A stretch of 64,000 bases of DNA, taken from the NCBI GenBank assembly GCA_023238725.1, contig CM041546.1, forward strand, positions 16,507,492 to 16,571,491. The letters run 5' to 3'. Below the pieces are notes generated by a model. It did no database searches and was not told the DNA's origin. It worked only from the letters and a program-made list of their open reading frames with translations. The translations under genes and the position numbers were made by a program. Positions 22,723 to 35,011 of the stretch are shown piece after piece (position 1 is the stretch's first letter; the number at the start of each line of letters is the position of its first letter). The stretch comes from Scortum barcoo. Taxonomy: Eukaryota > Chordata > Actinopteri > Centrarchiformes > Terapontidae.

Positions 22723-25700
22723 CTAGATGAGTAGTGAAGGGGTGGGTTTCTTGCCCGGCCAAGCTTCTTTGGCATACTTCTTTTTGCGTGGCTCGTTGTG
22801 GGTCTCTGGTAGGTAGGGGGCTGTGACAGGCGTGGGGTTGAGGGTGACTGGAGGCTGGGGAGCCTCTGGGGCCAGGTCCACCTCTGGCGCTGGATTGGGG
22901 AAGGGCAGAGGAAGCCCTCCCTGCATAGCAGCACCTCCAGGGGCTCCCGTTGGCTGGTTCTCATGACTAGTGGGAGGCAAGTCTCCGTAGAGACCGCCGC
23001 CCAAGCTGTAACCGTGCATGCGTTTTGAAGTCAGGTCATCAAGCCCCAGAGTGTTTTGGCCCTCCGATCTGCGTTTCTGCAGCAGGGATGATGGAGTATT
23101 AACATTTAGTCCCTCACATTATGAGTTTATTACACAAAACGTTATGAGTACACTACTTATTGAAACAGATCAGAGCTACCCAGGACCACATATCATTTTC
23201 GCAAAAACAGCACTGTTAATGTGCTCAGTGAGTGAATAATGTGACATGTTTAAATGACAAAATCGAAAGCTTACCTTGATGGGGATGACGGCAGTCTGCA
23301 CCATATTTCTAAAACGTCCCACCGAGGGGTCGATATCCTCTGTAAGTATTTAATATACAGATGTTACACCTTCTTGGCTTAGTGCCCTTCTTCTCTTGAA
23401 AAGTATAAATGTACATATGTGATCAGTGATATAGCTCAGTTATATAATCAACACCATAACATGAATCCCCTCACACTGACAGATCAGTTTCCCCAAGGGG
23501 ATTAATGAATCTATCAAATCTAATAGTGTTAATCTAACACTTTATATCAATCAACCCAATTACTTTATGTGTTTACTGTCTGCAAAAAAATTGAGAAAAT
23601 ATATTCAAGCCAATAATACAGTTGATTTAAGTCTAAAATTACAAAGTAGCTAAAGTCAAAACTAAATTATTTCCTTCTCAGACACATAGTGAAAAGCTTT
23701 CACATAAGAATCTTTAAACAGGACTATTTTAAAAATGACAAACCAATTGTTCAGTTTGGCATCATCTGTAGTAACACTGTATGCTTGTTTCAAGATATAA
23801 GTATTGTTTGTGTTAACTTCAAGACCACCTCCACTTTGTACCTGGGTTAATGATCGAGTCCTCTTCATTAAAGGTAACCCTGGAGTTCCTTCGTTTCCTC
23901 TTAGGCCTCTGGATTTCCAGGTTGCCCTCCTCAATGGTCAGCAGAGAGATGCGCTTGTTGTGGGCTGTGTTGAACTCTGTCAGGTTCTGGAAGGATGCAG
24001 ACACAAAACAAAACCTGTGTGTAATGTGGCTGCATTGGTAACGACATTACTACTTGAACAATAACATACAAGAATGAGCAAGATAACATCAAGCATGATA
24101 TAAAAAAAAAAACTAAGTGTATTAGTAGTCTACCTAAAACAGCCATTTTGACTAAGACATTTGGTAAGATACTAGATTCAGCCATTTCCTTTCTCTTCTA
24201 TGTAGTTCATGTTCAAGAGCATGATAATATCGTTATTAACAGGAAACTAAATGTACCTCCAGCTCTGTCTCCTCCTCTGGAAGCCCAAGCAGTCCTTTCA
24301 GCTCTTCATCCTCTCCCGTCTTACTGTCCCCTGTGCCTGCAGTGCCTTGGGTTTGGGGTTTCTCTCTGATGGTGTAGGTCCTTGTTGAGGCCCCGAAGGA
24401 TATTGTAGAGTCTATGGGAACCTGCTGAGGCTTGTGTGCCTCCAGACGGATGTGTCCAAGGAAGGTACCGTGAGCTAAAACAATGAAAATCAAATAAGGA
24501 GGTTTGCATATGTGATGAGAAGTTCTTTAGAGTTTCAAATCATGCTCTATTATGGAACTGAATCAAATGTGATTCAGTCCCTGCAGTCTTAAGGGATACC
24601 CTCCCAAAATACCACCTTTCTGTATCCTTTCCTTGCATGCATGTTTTTCCAGAGCTTATTATGATAAAGGTTGCCTGTGGCTGATCAACTCTTATTCTGA
24701 TATCTGAGGCTGGTTGGAGTTACAAGTGACAGTTTGTGTCTAATTCATCCCACCATGCTTGAGAGTACACCATCGCTACATGAGCAAATTTTGAAAGCTT
24801 GATGATAGTGCAAGCTCAATGATATTTGTCATGATGATGATGACAGAAAAAGCTTGCAAAGAAAAATGACTCAACCAGTAAGTACTCAAGTTAAATTGTT
24901 TACATGGTACAAGTATTCTTTTAATTGCTCTGCTAATGTTTAGCATCTTTTCTTGAATGATGCCAAAAACAAGTAATCAATTCTCAAAATATGTTTCAGC
25001 CATTAATGTCTATGTCAAACCTTTCCAGACACTGATTCTTGATACTAAGCAGGTAGACAAGTGTGAATGACGTCTTACTGCTGTTGAGGTCTATGAGAAA
25101 GACCCTTTTCAGGTGCTTGTGGTAGACCAGGGCCGCATGGACACGTGAGCACGACTGATGGTCGATGGTGAAGTCACACCAGTCAGGGTTCCTCCCAAAC
25201 AGGTAGTACTTCTTCTCATCTATGATGAGTTTCTGCAGAGAGAAGACAAATTTGTCAAAGTCGTGGTCGTTAAAGCAAACAGCCTGCAGCGTGTCTGTGC
25301 CCCTGAGCCATAACTTAACGGTGTTGCTTCCCACTGAAAAGCTTAAATCTCGGGACTGATGCTGCTCTCGCACCGTTTGAAGCCCTGCAGCCACGAAACA
25401 TCCCAGTGTGTGACACATCTGGGACAAAGAGGACTGTCAGGCTCGTATCTGGTGCATCAGACCAAGTCACCTCCCACAGTACAACCCACTGCATGCTTTC
25501 ACATTAGTATTACAGCGATGTTGAGGGGTTGGCCTGAAGTAACATCTCTAGGTTCACAGTTACCTCCATCAGCTTGTCTCCCTTCATCACGTCCAGGTGG
25601 AGCCCTGGGGGCGGTTTGCCTGCCCTGAAAAAAATAATAAAAAGAAAACAGGTGTTGCTCATCTTAAACAGCGACACAGTCTATATCCTGAGCATTAATG

Positions 25701-26206
25701 CAAGTACGACAACTGCAAGCGATAAATAAAATATCCTAGTTTCGTTCTTCGTGCCGTGCTTAAGGGTTTATTCATAAAAACGAATCAGCTCGTGGAAGAG
25801 GTCGTCATTTATTGCGGGAGAGAGAAAGAAAAAAGGCTAGAAATGTTTAAACAATGTCATATTTATCTCACTAAATACTGTCACTAAATACTGTTTTAAC
25901 CGACTGTGTTAAAACTAAACATATGCAGCCCCTCGTAGAAAATAAAAACCCAAACACACCCTGAACAGTTAGTGCATTAATGGCAGCGTTAGCATACTAG
26001 CTCGCCCACTCGCTAACGTGAGCTGCAGTGACTACGAGCTTCCTCCCCGAATAAAAGTGACTTATATTAATGTGCGGGCGTCGTTTTGCTCGTTTGCATC
26101 TCATGTTGCTTAGCGGGCACATGGCTGCGACGTTCGCATGTGCATTTTCTTACCACGACGGACAATCAAAAGGAGGTGGACCCTCTTTGCTTATTTTAGT
26201 CGCCAT
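22723..26206 (-). CDS. ppp1r8: Protein phosphatase 1 regulatory subunit 8 (NIPP1)
   Basis: NIPP1 is a nuclear inhibitor and scaffold of protein phosphatase 1 that also binds spliceosome and chromatin factors. Seven exons join in phase: 26154-26206, 25564-25624, 25079-25232, 24257-24474, 23842-23986, 23275-23339 and 22723-23076, giving 349 residues against 351 in human. Seen in order: an N-terminal segment with KPPPGLHLDVMKGDKL, the FHA phosphothreonine-binding domain (YYLFGRNPDWCDFTIDHQSCSRVHAAL split over about 50-105), the acidic GEDEELKGLLGLPEEETEL, the basic cluster RPKRKRRNSR, the PP1 docking motif RVTF at 198-201, and the conserved C-terminus KKKYAKEAWPGKKPTPSLL. The start has a fitting context next to a GC-richer promoter. 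Only the proline-rich C-terminal part differs much from mammals. I see no breaks. Confidence 0.97.
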
Positions 26207-27703
26207 CTTGCCTCATCTTCTCAGAGCCGCGCTGCATGCCGGGTAAACGTCACCCTGGGTCATTGGGAGTTGTAGTTTCACAATCCTACCACGTTGAACG
26301 CGTGGTAGACTACCAAATCCGTTAAATAAAACCAGTTAAATTTAAATTAAATTAACCATTTAAATTAATTGGGGGTAATTATCGTTACTTTATTATTTTA
26401 ACATTATGGGGATTAAATTACAATGAGGAGCAACTTTGAGTTCCCTCATGCACCACTAGGTGTCATCTGTTCCCGCTGAAAATAGTTAGGCTGTGTGCAG
26501 TAAAATAGTAAAAAAAAAAAAGTTATCTGATTGGTGTTGCTGTTGGCACTTGAACAACACAGGATTTCTATATTTGTCTCATGTGCCTTGCGTGTGCAAT
26601 TTTGCGTCTGTACAGTGGTTACCAATAAGAGCACACTTTAATTCCCTCTACACAAGACAAAGTGTTTTGTAAAGGCGGCATGTGATAAGCGGTGGCATTG
26701 GATCATGGAAAATGGAGAAGGGGGAAACCCCTCAATGAACAGGGAAGGCTCATCTTTGAGACTGTCTCTGGGTTTATCTGGAAAGTGTTGTGGGTTTTTT
26801 TCAGATGCCGTTAGATGCTGTGTGGGGCTGCCTTGTCATGTCACGGAGGTGGGAGGTTGCCTAGTTCATTCTGCAGTGCACATCAGCAGAAGGAAATGAG
26901 GATGCTGTACCTTTCTGCTGCATTTCTGAGGTAGTTAGAGAGAACAGAGAGTAACTGCCTCTAGGGAGGATGTGTCATGGGCTTCAGAGGGCATCGGAAC
27001 CAGGTTATATATGGTAAGAGGGGCTGTCCAGTGACTAAAATTACAAGAGCTTTGGCGAGGTGGCTTGGGTGGGTAAAACATGCCTGTCCTTCCTGTAAAG
27101 TATCAACTACTGTTATTGTGTTGTGGGATTGTTGCTGGGGAAGACAAAAGACTAGGAGATTTTCTATTCGGCCCTGTGTCATATGTCCACACAGTAGTTA
27201 TCTGTTTAGCTGGACCACAAATTGTTGGAGAGAACTGATTTTGTCCATTTGATAGTGGAGTACGTTATCCTGTAGGAATGTTATGAGTACACAGTTCAAT
27301 ATTTACGGTTCCCACATTTTCTCTCTCTCTCACACATACTTCTGTTTCTCTTTTTCTCCCTCACACACCTACACCCACACACACATGCAAATTTTGACAC
27401 ATTTCCTTATAAAGGTATATACATCTTAGAGTGCCCTGATGTATTATCTGTCTAGATTTCAAATTCTCCACCAATTTAATAACACAGTGACAGCTCATTT
27501 TCTTCCACAACTTTACAGTATAACAGGATTTAAGTCACATCATCTGGCCTCTGCCTGTGAATGCAAGCATTGTGCAAACAGCGCCTCTGACTTCCTCATT
27601 CAGTTTTGTGGTTTTTTGACTGAGAAAGCGTCACCCTCTTCTGCAGTTCTTGCCATTTGCTATCTGCCTTCATTTTTGATCGCAGCACACTGAGGCAGCA
27701 GTC
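26207..27703. other. Divergent gap between ppp1r8 and themis2
   Basis: The first 150 bases hold the probable ppp1r8 promoter. The remainder is AT-rich with a CT/CA-rich stretch at 27319-27390. It should contain the themis2 promoter and any noncoding first exon. No gene is recognised. Confidence 0.55.
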
Positions 27704-30700
27704 ATGGCAGACATGACTGCTTTGCCACTTCAACGATACATTGCATCTTTGGACAACACATGTCTGCCAAGAATTCTACAAGTCCTCTCTGGAGTGTATT
27801 TCCAAGGTAGGCCTTTCATTGTTTTATTCATTGTGACCAGAGACTGTGAGTGCAAATGAGGACAACGCTGATTAGAGATTAGAGATTCTTTAAAGAGATT
27901 AGGTCACCACAGAACATATAAAGATTTATGTATTCTGTTTCTATCTATTATACATACACACATACATTTTTATTTTTATGTGGGATACATGTTTCATTCT
28001 TGCCTTAACCCTGAATCACACACTTTTGTTGACAGTGAGCATTAGTTTTAGTTGAAAAGTTTCTATTCTTCATTATAGGTGTTTAAAAATATTTCATATC
28101 AGAGTATGGAAGATTGTGAAGCAGTTAAAAAAAAACAGAAAATGTGTTACGTGTGCTTGATATATTTGCTTATTGCTGAATGTTGATTTTTTTGTTCCCT
28201 CTTTGCTCTATGTGTCAGGGTCCATATATGAAATATCCGGGAGTGAAGTGTGCTTCTCTACTGGGGATCTAATAAAGGTCATTGGCATTGAGCTCCTGTC
28301 GGTTTGCTGTGAAGACATCAGCAATGATGAGAAGTTTGAGCTGCCTATCAACCACACAGGTCGGTCTGAGCTGTTGACTAGATTCACTTGACAACAGCCA
28401 GTTTTGTTTTGTAGTCAATATCACAACTTGACTGGTTAGGTTGCAACAAATAACCTCACAAGAAGAGAACACATGCTTTTACCTACCTTACCTGCAAAAT
28501 ATGATGCAACCCCCAAACTGGCCAAACTCGCACCAGGACCAAATCGACTAATGGGACACAACCTAATTCCCACAAAATGCCATACGGACACATGTTAAAA
28601 TAAACTGGATCCCAGGCAAACAGACAATTTGTATCAGCTTGGCTTGAAGGCCACGACAAAGCCTGAGACTCACCGTTTTCAAAAGTTAAAGAAAGTTAGT
28701 ACAAAAATACATGGAGTGACAGTCAGTGGAGTCAGTATGTAGGGTACGCATGAGTGTAGAAATGTTGGGCGAGTTTTGTATATACAGAGTAAAAAAAAAA
28801 AAGAAATTAAGAGGAACTAAATCTGCACCATAAGCAAATTGGTGCTTGCAGTGTAGGAGAGAGACACTGTTGATAATAGCCTGGGTTTTATAGCCTGGGA
28901 ACACTGGGCCCACGAGTTCTCATTTTGCACATGTGATCTCCTGCCTCACTCACCAGGTACCTGAAAAACAGGTAAACAAAAGACAGATAGGCAGGCAAGG
29001 GCAGGTGTCGTCACACTGACCGCTGACACTCGTTTCTGTCTCTCAGGCTTGTTCAAGGTTGTTCCGGAGGAGATGCCGTACAGTACGATAGAGGAGATGG
29101 TGAGCCTGAGGCCCGTGGGTCTGGAGTCCTGTCTCCCTTTCACCTTCACCTGCCACTCCAAGATGACACTGGGCAACTTCACGCTGGGGGCCGGAAAGGT
29201 TCTGACAGTGCTCTCCATCGAGAGGCCTGTGGGTGAGGAGGCTCAGGTGCGTTGCCACATTCGAGGACAACAGGAAGCCTCGGCGGAAATTTGCATCCCA
29301 CTCTCTTCCCAAGGGGAGTTCAGCGAGTGCGAGAGCGAGGAGTGCTTCACTCTGCAGGAGATCATGTCCTCGCCCTGCCTGAGAAGTCGAAGGTTTCGCT
29401 TCATGAACACCACCAAGTATGAGCGGCCGCTTCTCCTGAGTCCAGTATACCAAGTCCAAGCTATCATGAGCTGTGAGAATAACCCCTTTTTTAAAATTTT
29501 TATTTAACCCTGTAAAGCCTGAACCATGAAATTATTGCAGAAAATTCTGTTTTTAACCAGAGTGTTTATTGAACCTTCTGACAAAATAAAAAAAAAAAAA
29601 AAGAAAGCAAATATCAATTTGCATATCTGATTTTTAATTTGTATAATTTTTGCTACATTCTGCATTTTTATTTATTTTTTAGGTTATTTTGTATTTTCCC
29701 AGCATTTTGATTGTATACATCAGGTTTTTTCAGGAAAAAAAATATCACACTTGATGATGTAGAGGTCTCAAAAACTCATGTGTCAAATACGATAAACTTG
29801 GCGTTAAGATTAAGAATTAAAGTTATCTAAATCATGCATACAAAATGGTTATTCTTTTAACATATACACACATTGTTTATCTGTTACCTGATCTCTTTTT
29901 TGGGAGTAAATTACTGTTGAATGTGACCTTTATATTTACTGAAGTACTGCCTGTGAATCTGATTTTAAAGTACTAGTACTTAGCCGAACTATTTCCACTT
30001 TATGCTATTTTATACATCGTTACATTTAAAAGGCAAATGTTCTGCTCTTTCAATACATTTATTTTTATTAGTTAGTATTTGTATGCAGGTTATCACCATA
30101 CACTCAAAACCAATGACTAAATACAATACTTAAATTATTAATTGTTAAGGAAATAAAATAGTTCAAATGAGTACCACCTTGGCCAACAGCAATGTATTGG
30201 TAAAGACAGTTCAGTAATATTATAGGCTGTATTGAACGTAACATTCACAGGGACCTTTTTTCTTGGTCATGAGGAAAGATTTTGAATGCAGTAGTATTTT
30301 TACACTGTTGTATTGCTATTTTTACTAATAGTACTTCTGTTTGCACTAAAGGTTCTGAATACACTGATAAAGTATACTATACTCTAGTTTATTTAATTCC
30401 ATCATCCCTCACTGTTCTACTACATTTCTAACATCGTTTCTCACATTTTTTGTACAGTGAGGAAGAACGTTTTGAAGTTTCCGTCCAGCTTGGAGGTGGA
30501 TGTGGTCGATGTCACGGAGCAGTGTAAGGATGTGGATTTTGTGACCCCGCTCAGTCTGACAGAGGTCCTTTCCCAGCCAGACGAATCCTTCCCTGCAGTA
30601 GTGGAGGTACTGGAAGGCCCAGAGACCCGCTCTCTGTTCAAGTGCAGCTGGCTGCCAGAGCTTGGCCAGGGGTCCCATCTGGTTTTCCACAAGAAAGGAA

Positions 30701-32783
30701 GCTTGCCCATGGTTTTGTTGTCCAGCATGAAGAGCCGAAAGGCACAGCAGTATTTTCTGGTATCTCAGCAATATGGTGGACGATTTCGGAGGCGGCCAAG
30801 GGAGTTTAACTCAGTGTACGAGCTGTATGTTGCTTCAATCCAGGCTAAGGGTCTGAAGGTCAGCGTAACAAAGAACTGCGAGGAAGTCGAGGAGGAGGGC
30901 TTGCCTGCCCTCAGCGTGGGGGAACAGCTGGTGGTGCTTCGCTGCGAAAAAATGGAGTTGCCTTGCGGAAGCAGCATGGGACAGAAGCAATCTGTCGAGG
31001 CTCTTTTGTGTCAGCGTCTCCAAGAGCCAGATGATGAGGACGATGACGATGAGGAGGAGATCAAGCAGGAGGATGAGAGAGAGGAGATTTTTCTGCCTCT
31101 GTACATGCAGGGTCACTTCATGGAGGTTCTTGCTGATAACAAGAAGTACAAACTCAAGGACTTGGGCAAGGAGTATAGTTTGCCGCAGGATGTTAAAGTG
31201 GTGGGCCGTGATTCTGAACTCGAGGTTGATCCGTTATTTGGGTTTGCATGTCTCAGAGTGGAGGGGGCTATGATAGAGCCCACCATCCAGGCAAGCTTTC
31301 CTCACAGGCCAGACCAATGTTTCGAGATCCCAGTCCAGTGGCTCTCTATGTCCGTCAGTTTTATCAAGGAACCCCTGCCATGGCCCAGCGATCAGCCACC
31401 GAAGTTCAAGGTGGAGACGGTTACTGAGGTGACGGACACGTTCTTTTATGAATTTCGCAAGCAGGAGAACTCGGATGCTGCTCCCCCACCTCGACCACCC
31501 AAGCCGAATCTGTCATCTTCAAAGCCTTGCAAAAAATCATCGAAAGCCTCAAAGAAATCATCCAAAGCAAACAAGTCCAAACATCAACCAGACAAAAGCA
31601 CCCCAACCAAAGAGTTTTCGGACTTGACTTTAAATAGCAAAAAAAGGCCCCCAGCTCCCCCACCTCCCGTGAGTATGACTTCTCATGCACGTATTACATT
31701 TTGCAGAGCTTTTTTCGAATATGTTGTTGTTCAACTTTAACACACTATCGCATATGTATCAAGGTACTCACATAAAAAAAGTGTGACAACACTTCTCACA
31801 ATGTGACTTTCAGGAAATCTCAAACTGGTCAGAAACATCAAAGTATACACAAGACACTTCCTCTTTCTGCTGTGGTAAAGCAGTCATGTGTGTCATAAAA
31901 CAACTTCCTCTTACTGCACAGGCAATCTTGGATGATCAGCCCCCACCCGTCATACCCAGGAAGTACTCAACAGCTGAAGTGACCACAGCCAAGGCTCTGC
32001 CAAACACTTATGTGGATGTGGGGGAGTCTAAGAAAAAAGGTGAAACTCAACTTTCTGCCACACGTGCAACACTTATAAAGTAATATTATAATAGGATAAT
32101 TCTGAAATCTGGTTTCATTCTAGTTTTTATTTTAGCATTGCCAGTAAATACCACAAAAAGACCAAAACCAACAATACTTTCCTTTCAAAGTTCCTGTGCA
32201 TGTCGGTGGCTCTCAGCCTCAGACCCATTTGTTTCAACTGAAGATGTAAATATTTAAATGCCAGTCAAAAAGATTTATGTTCAATTTACAAAAAAAAAGT
32301 CACTTATTAAAACAGAGGGGTACTGTATTTTGGTAAACGTTTCTCAAGCAGGAGCAAACAGTGCATTTATTTGGGACTATTTTCAGCTGTGGATTAATCC
32401 ACATGTAGTGCTCCTGCCAGCTTTTATAGCACCAGGATGGTGAATGTGATACTGACTCAGTAATGAACTACAGTATCCATGTCCATCGTAATGAAGGAGC
32501 ATGTCATGTCACAGGTGGCTCATTGATTGTTTTTAGATTTTTGTCAGTAGGGTCAATTAATTGTTGTTTTCTTTGTCTTTTCGTTGAATTTGTTGTCAGT
32601 GAAAAGAGTAATGAACACTGAGAACATAAAATATGACCAACTGATAAACCCTCTTTCCCCCCAGTGCCGCTGTGTGACGTCGACGCAGATGTGGACAGCG
32701 ACCACGACTATGAAACCGTGGATGAAACCTTGATATCAGTGATGAGAAATGCACAAGAGAGTATCATCTTCTATGAAAAATGA
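27704..32783 (+). CDS. themis2: THEMIS family member 2 (two CABIT domains)
   Basis: THEMIS2 is a cytoplasmic GRB2-associated scaffold in immune-receptor signalling, mostly in B cells and macrophages of mammals. Six exons join in phase: 27704-27806, 28219-28359, 29047-29472, 30458-31668, 31922-32039 and 32665-32783, giving 705 residues. CABIT 1 spans roughly residues 20-220 (PLQRYIASLDNTCLPRILQ at the start, then GSIYEISGSEVCF and GLFKVVPEEMPYSTIEEMV). CABIT 2 spans roughly 225-510, interrupted by a long acidic insert (EDDDDEEEIKQEDERE). Near residue 570 lies PPPRPPKPN, matching the PPRPPK motif by which THEMIS proteins bind GRB2, followed by a Lys/Ser-rich stretch, a second poly-proline APPPP and a C-terminal DYETVDE that could be a tyrosine phosphosite. 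Placement between ppp1r8 and rpa2 matches human THEMIS2. No breaks were seen. Confidence 0.95.
29935..30365. repeat. Teleost interspersed repeat in themis2 intron 3
   Basis: Phrases such as TTTCCACTTTATGCTATTTTATAC, GTAGTATTTTTACACTG and CACTAAAGGTTCTGAATAC (each shortened here in meaning) resemble the element near 9.9-10.4 kb in the opposite orientation. It is diverged and its ends are unclear. Confidence 0.4.
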
Positions 32784-33094
32784 TGTTCTACTGCAACAGC
32801 AAAATAATTTGACCTGATTTCAAGTGTGACCAAGGAAAATGTGATGTTGCAGTTTTCAAACTCTTATGAATTATTTTGTGCCAGTGCACCACAGCATAGT
32901 CTTATATTGTCACTTTACTGTCCATGCAATCCTAAATATGCTGTTTAAAACTCCTTATCTGAATTTCATACTGAAAGTAATTTTTATGTTTTCTGTTTTC
33001 TGTTTTTTATTCAACTGTTAATGACTGAGAAAGAATATTTATAGCACCTCCTAGAGCTTTTGGCGACAAGTGACACAGTAATGTTTTTCATCAC

Positions 33095-34435
33095 AGTAAT
33101 GTTTTTCATAAAGCAGGTGCTTTATACCCATTTTCACACAAAGCTCACAAGTGTTGCAAGTGTGTGAGGTGACATCATTCAGCTTTGTAGTCGCTTCTGT
33201 CGATGTTTGCCAACACAGACATCTGATGTCTGTATTTGATGTGGTCACTGAAACTCTTTACTCTAACACCATTGAGCTCAACCATTTCAACCCCTTCTGG
33301 CTGCAGCAGTGCATATCTCCTACCACACGCTTTTCACTGAACAAATACAACTCTTGTAGTATTTAATGTTGTAGTGTTTGTTGAAATATCAGTTAGAAAC
33401 ATTATAGTTTTTGTTCAAACTTGTCAGCAAATACTGGATCGTACCGCATGGTAGTTTTGTAGTTTGTAGTTTAGTGTATTGAAACAAAACTCAACAGTAT
33501 TATACATTCTCATAACAAACTACAGTCTAAAAAAACAACCAGGAATGAATCAGTACTTTGCTGTCTTTAAAAAAATGCACATTTATAAGCTTCACAGAGG
33601 GGGCAATTATATATATTTTATTGTACAGGCATTTAATGTGTGTCAAACTCCTTCAGTATGGTATATGCAAACTCTAAACAGACAGGACCCAAACTAGTCC
33701 CAGCTGGGAGCAAACCGTTTTAATCACAGGCGCCAACAAAATGGCAACTTGGCAGCTATTCCCGTGGTCAAGATTCAAATGCCACAAATAGCAGAAGCTT
33801 CTCCCAGCTGATGAAGCAAACTAATGATCTGAGAATATAAAAAGGTGCTGTCCATTGTATCAAATCCTGTTTGTTTTTTTTTATGTATTTAGTTGTAAGG
33901 ACTCATTGGTGGACTACTTGTGAATTATAAACTGTGGACTCGCAACATTTTCCATAAGTGAATGTCAGTTTTGCAATTATATTTTTTGCATAAGGGATCA
34001 TCCAATTTGAGGAACTCACTATGGGAGAACAAAATATTGTATATGTTCATTTGAGTACAATCTGCTTCTCTGTTGAAGTTGAAACCATTAGTTCAATTAC
34101 AAACATACTGTAAAATCATTTGTCCGGAGCTGAATTTTGTACTAAAGGTATCAATTGTCATAAAAAAAGCAGACTCAGAATTTTATTTCTTGAAAACTTT
34201 CTTTAAAATCTTAATGTGTGAACCACAGGTAACTTTTGGACGATATGTTGGCCAACATTTCTGCATCATGCTCAGTCAGCTGGGTTTGCCACAAGTGGTA
34301 GACAGCAAGATTTCACTCTAAAACAACAAAATGCACCAATAGCTTGTTTTCATCACATTTTATCAGGCACTATATACCCGCTTGCACAGAAAGCGCACAT
34401 GTATTGCAAATGTGTGGGGTGACATCATTCAGCAA
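33095..34435. repeat. Pair of about 90-base direct repeats in the themis2-rpa2 gap
   Basis: Copy 1 lies near 33095-33185 and copy 2 near 34348-34435. Shared words include TTGCAA(G/A)TGTGTG and GGTGACATCATTCAGC. A shorter word, AAAATGCACCAATAGC, also occurs twice (about 34328 and 34434). Origin is unknown; an interspersed element is likely. Confidence 0.6.
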
Positions 34436-34628
34436 AATGCACCAATAGCATGTTCATCGTGGGGCTGTGCATGGATACGCTGGGGGTAATACGAAATTGG
34501 GAAAAGTGAAATTGAATGATTGAATAATTTTAATAATTTCTAAACTCACTGTACAGACTACATTATAAATCGATAATATTTTGTATGTGCAAAAAAAAAA
34601 AAAAACAGTCAATGGAAGATAAGCCAAC

Positions 34629-34634
34629 TTTATT
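34629..34634 (-). terminator. Candidate polyadenylation signal of rpa2
   Basis: AATAAA on the minus strand about 380 bases after the rpa2 stop codon at 35012-35014. Confidence 0.5.
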
Positions 34635-35011
34635 TTGTATAATCTTTTAATTTTGGCAAAAGTAAGTTACACAGACAAAAATAAATTGAGTGCTAAGTAT
34701 TCCAAGTTTTTAAAATTACAAAATGCTTTACAATGGAGAGGGGGAGGGGGGTTACAGACTAATAGCATTAACTGCTAATGACTTTTTTTAAACAGCAACA
34801 CCTTTGGGACTTGCAAAACAGCAGAAGCAACCTGAGGAATATGTGATGTGTAAACCAAAGAGTCTGACTGAAACTAAACCATGTGTTCTTCAAATAACAT
34901 GTCACCTAGTTAAGGGGCATTATCAAGGTTCTTCAAATGTGTGATTTAGTTGATAGCGTTCTGTTAGAAAACCTATACTGATGACTTATCAGGTTCAATT
35001 CAGATAAGCTG

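Larger units (their letters stand above)
32784..35011. other. Convergent 3' flanks of themis2 and rpa2
   Basis: AT-rich DNA between convergent genes. A segment of about 90 bases near 33095-33185 is repeated with differences near 34348-34435, in direct orientation. The rpa2 3' UTR probably ends near the minus-strand AATAAA at 34629-34634. No gene is recognised. Confidence 0.55.

Noticed and set aside
25228..25427. Open frame running in phase from ppp1r8 intron 2 into exon 3, suggesting an alternative first exon
   Set aside because: The exon 3 acceptor (CTCTCTGCAG) is strong and the join to exon 2 gives the known NIPP1 sequence; the intron part has no family match.
30409..30771. Antisense open frames over the large themis2 exon
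   Set aside because: They are shadows of the THEMIS2 coding frame and have no domain of their own.
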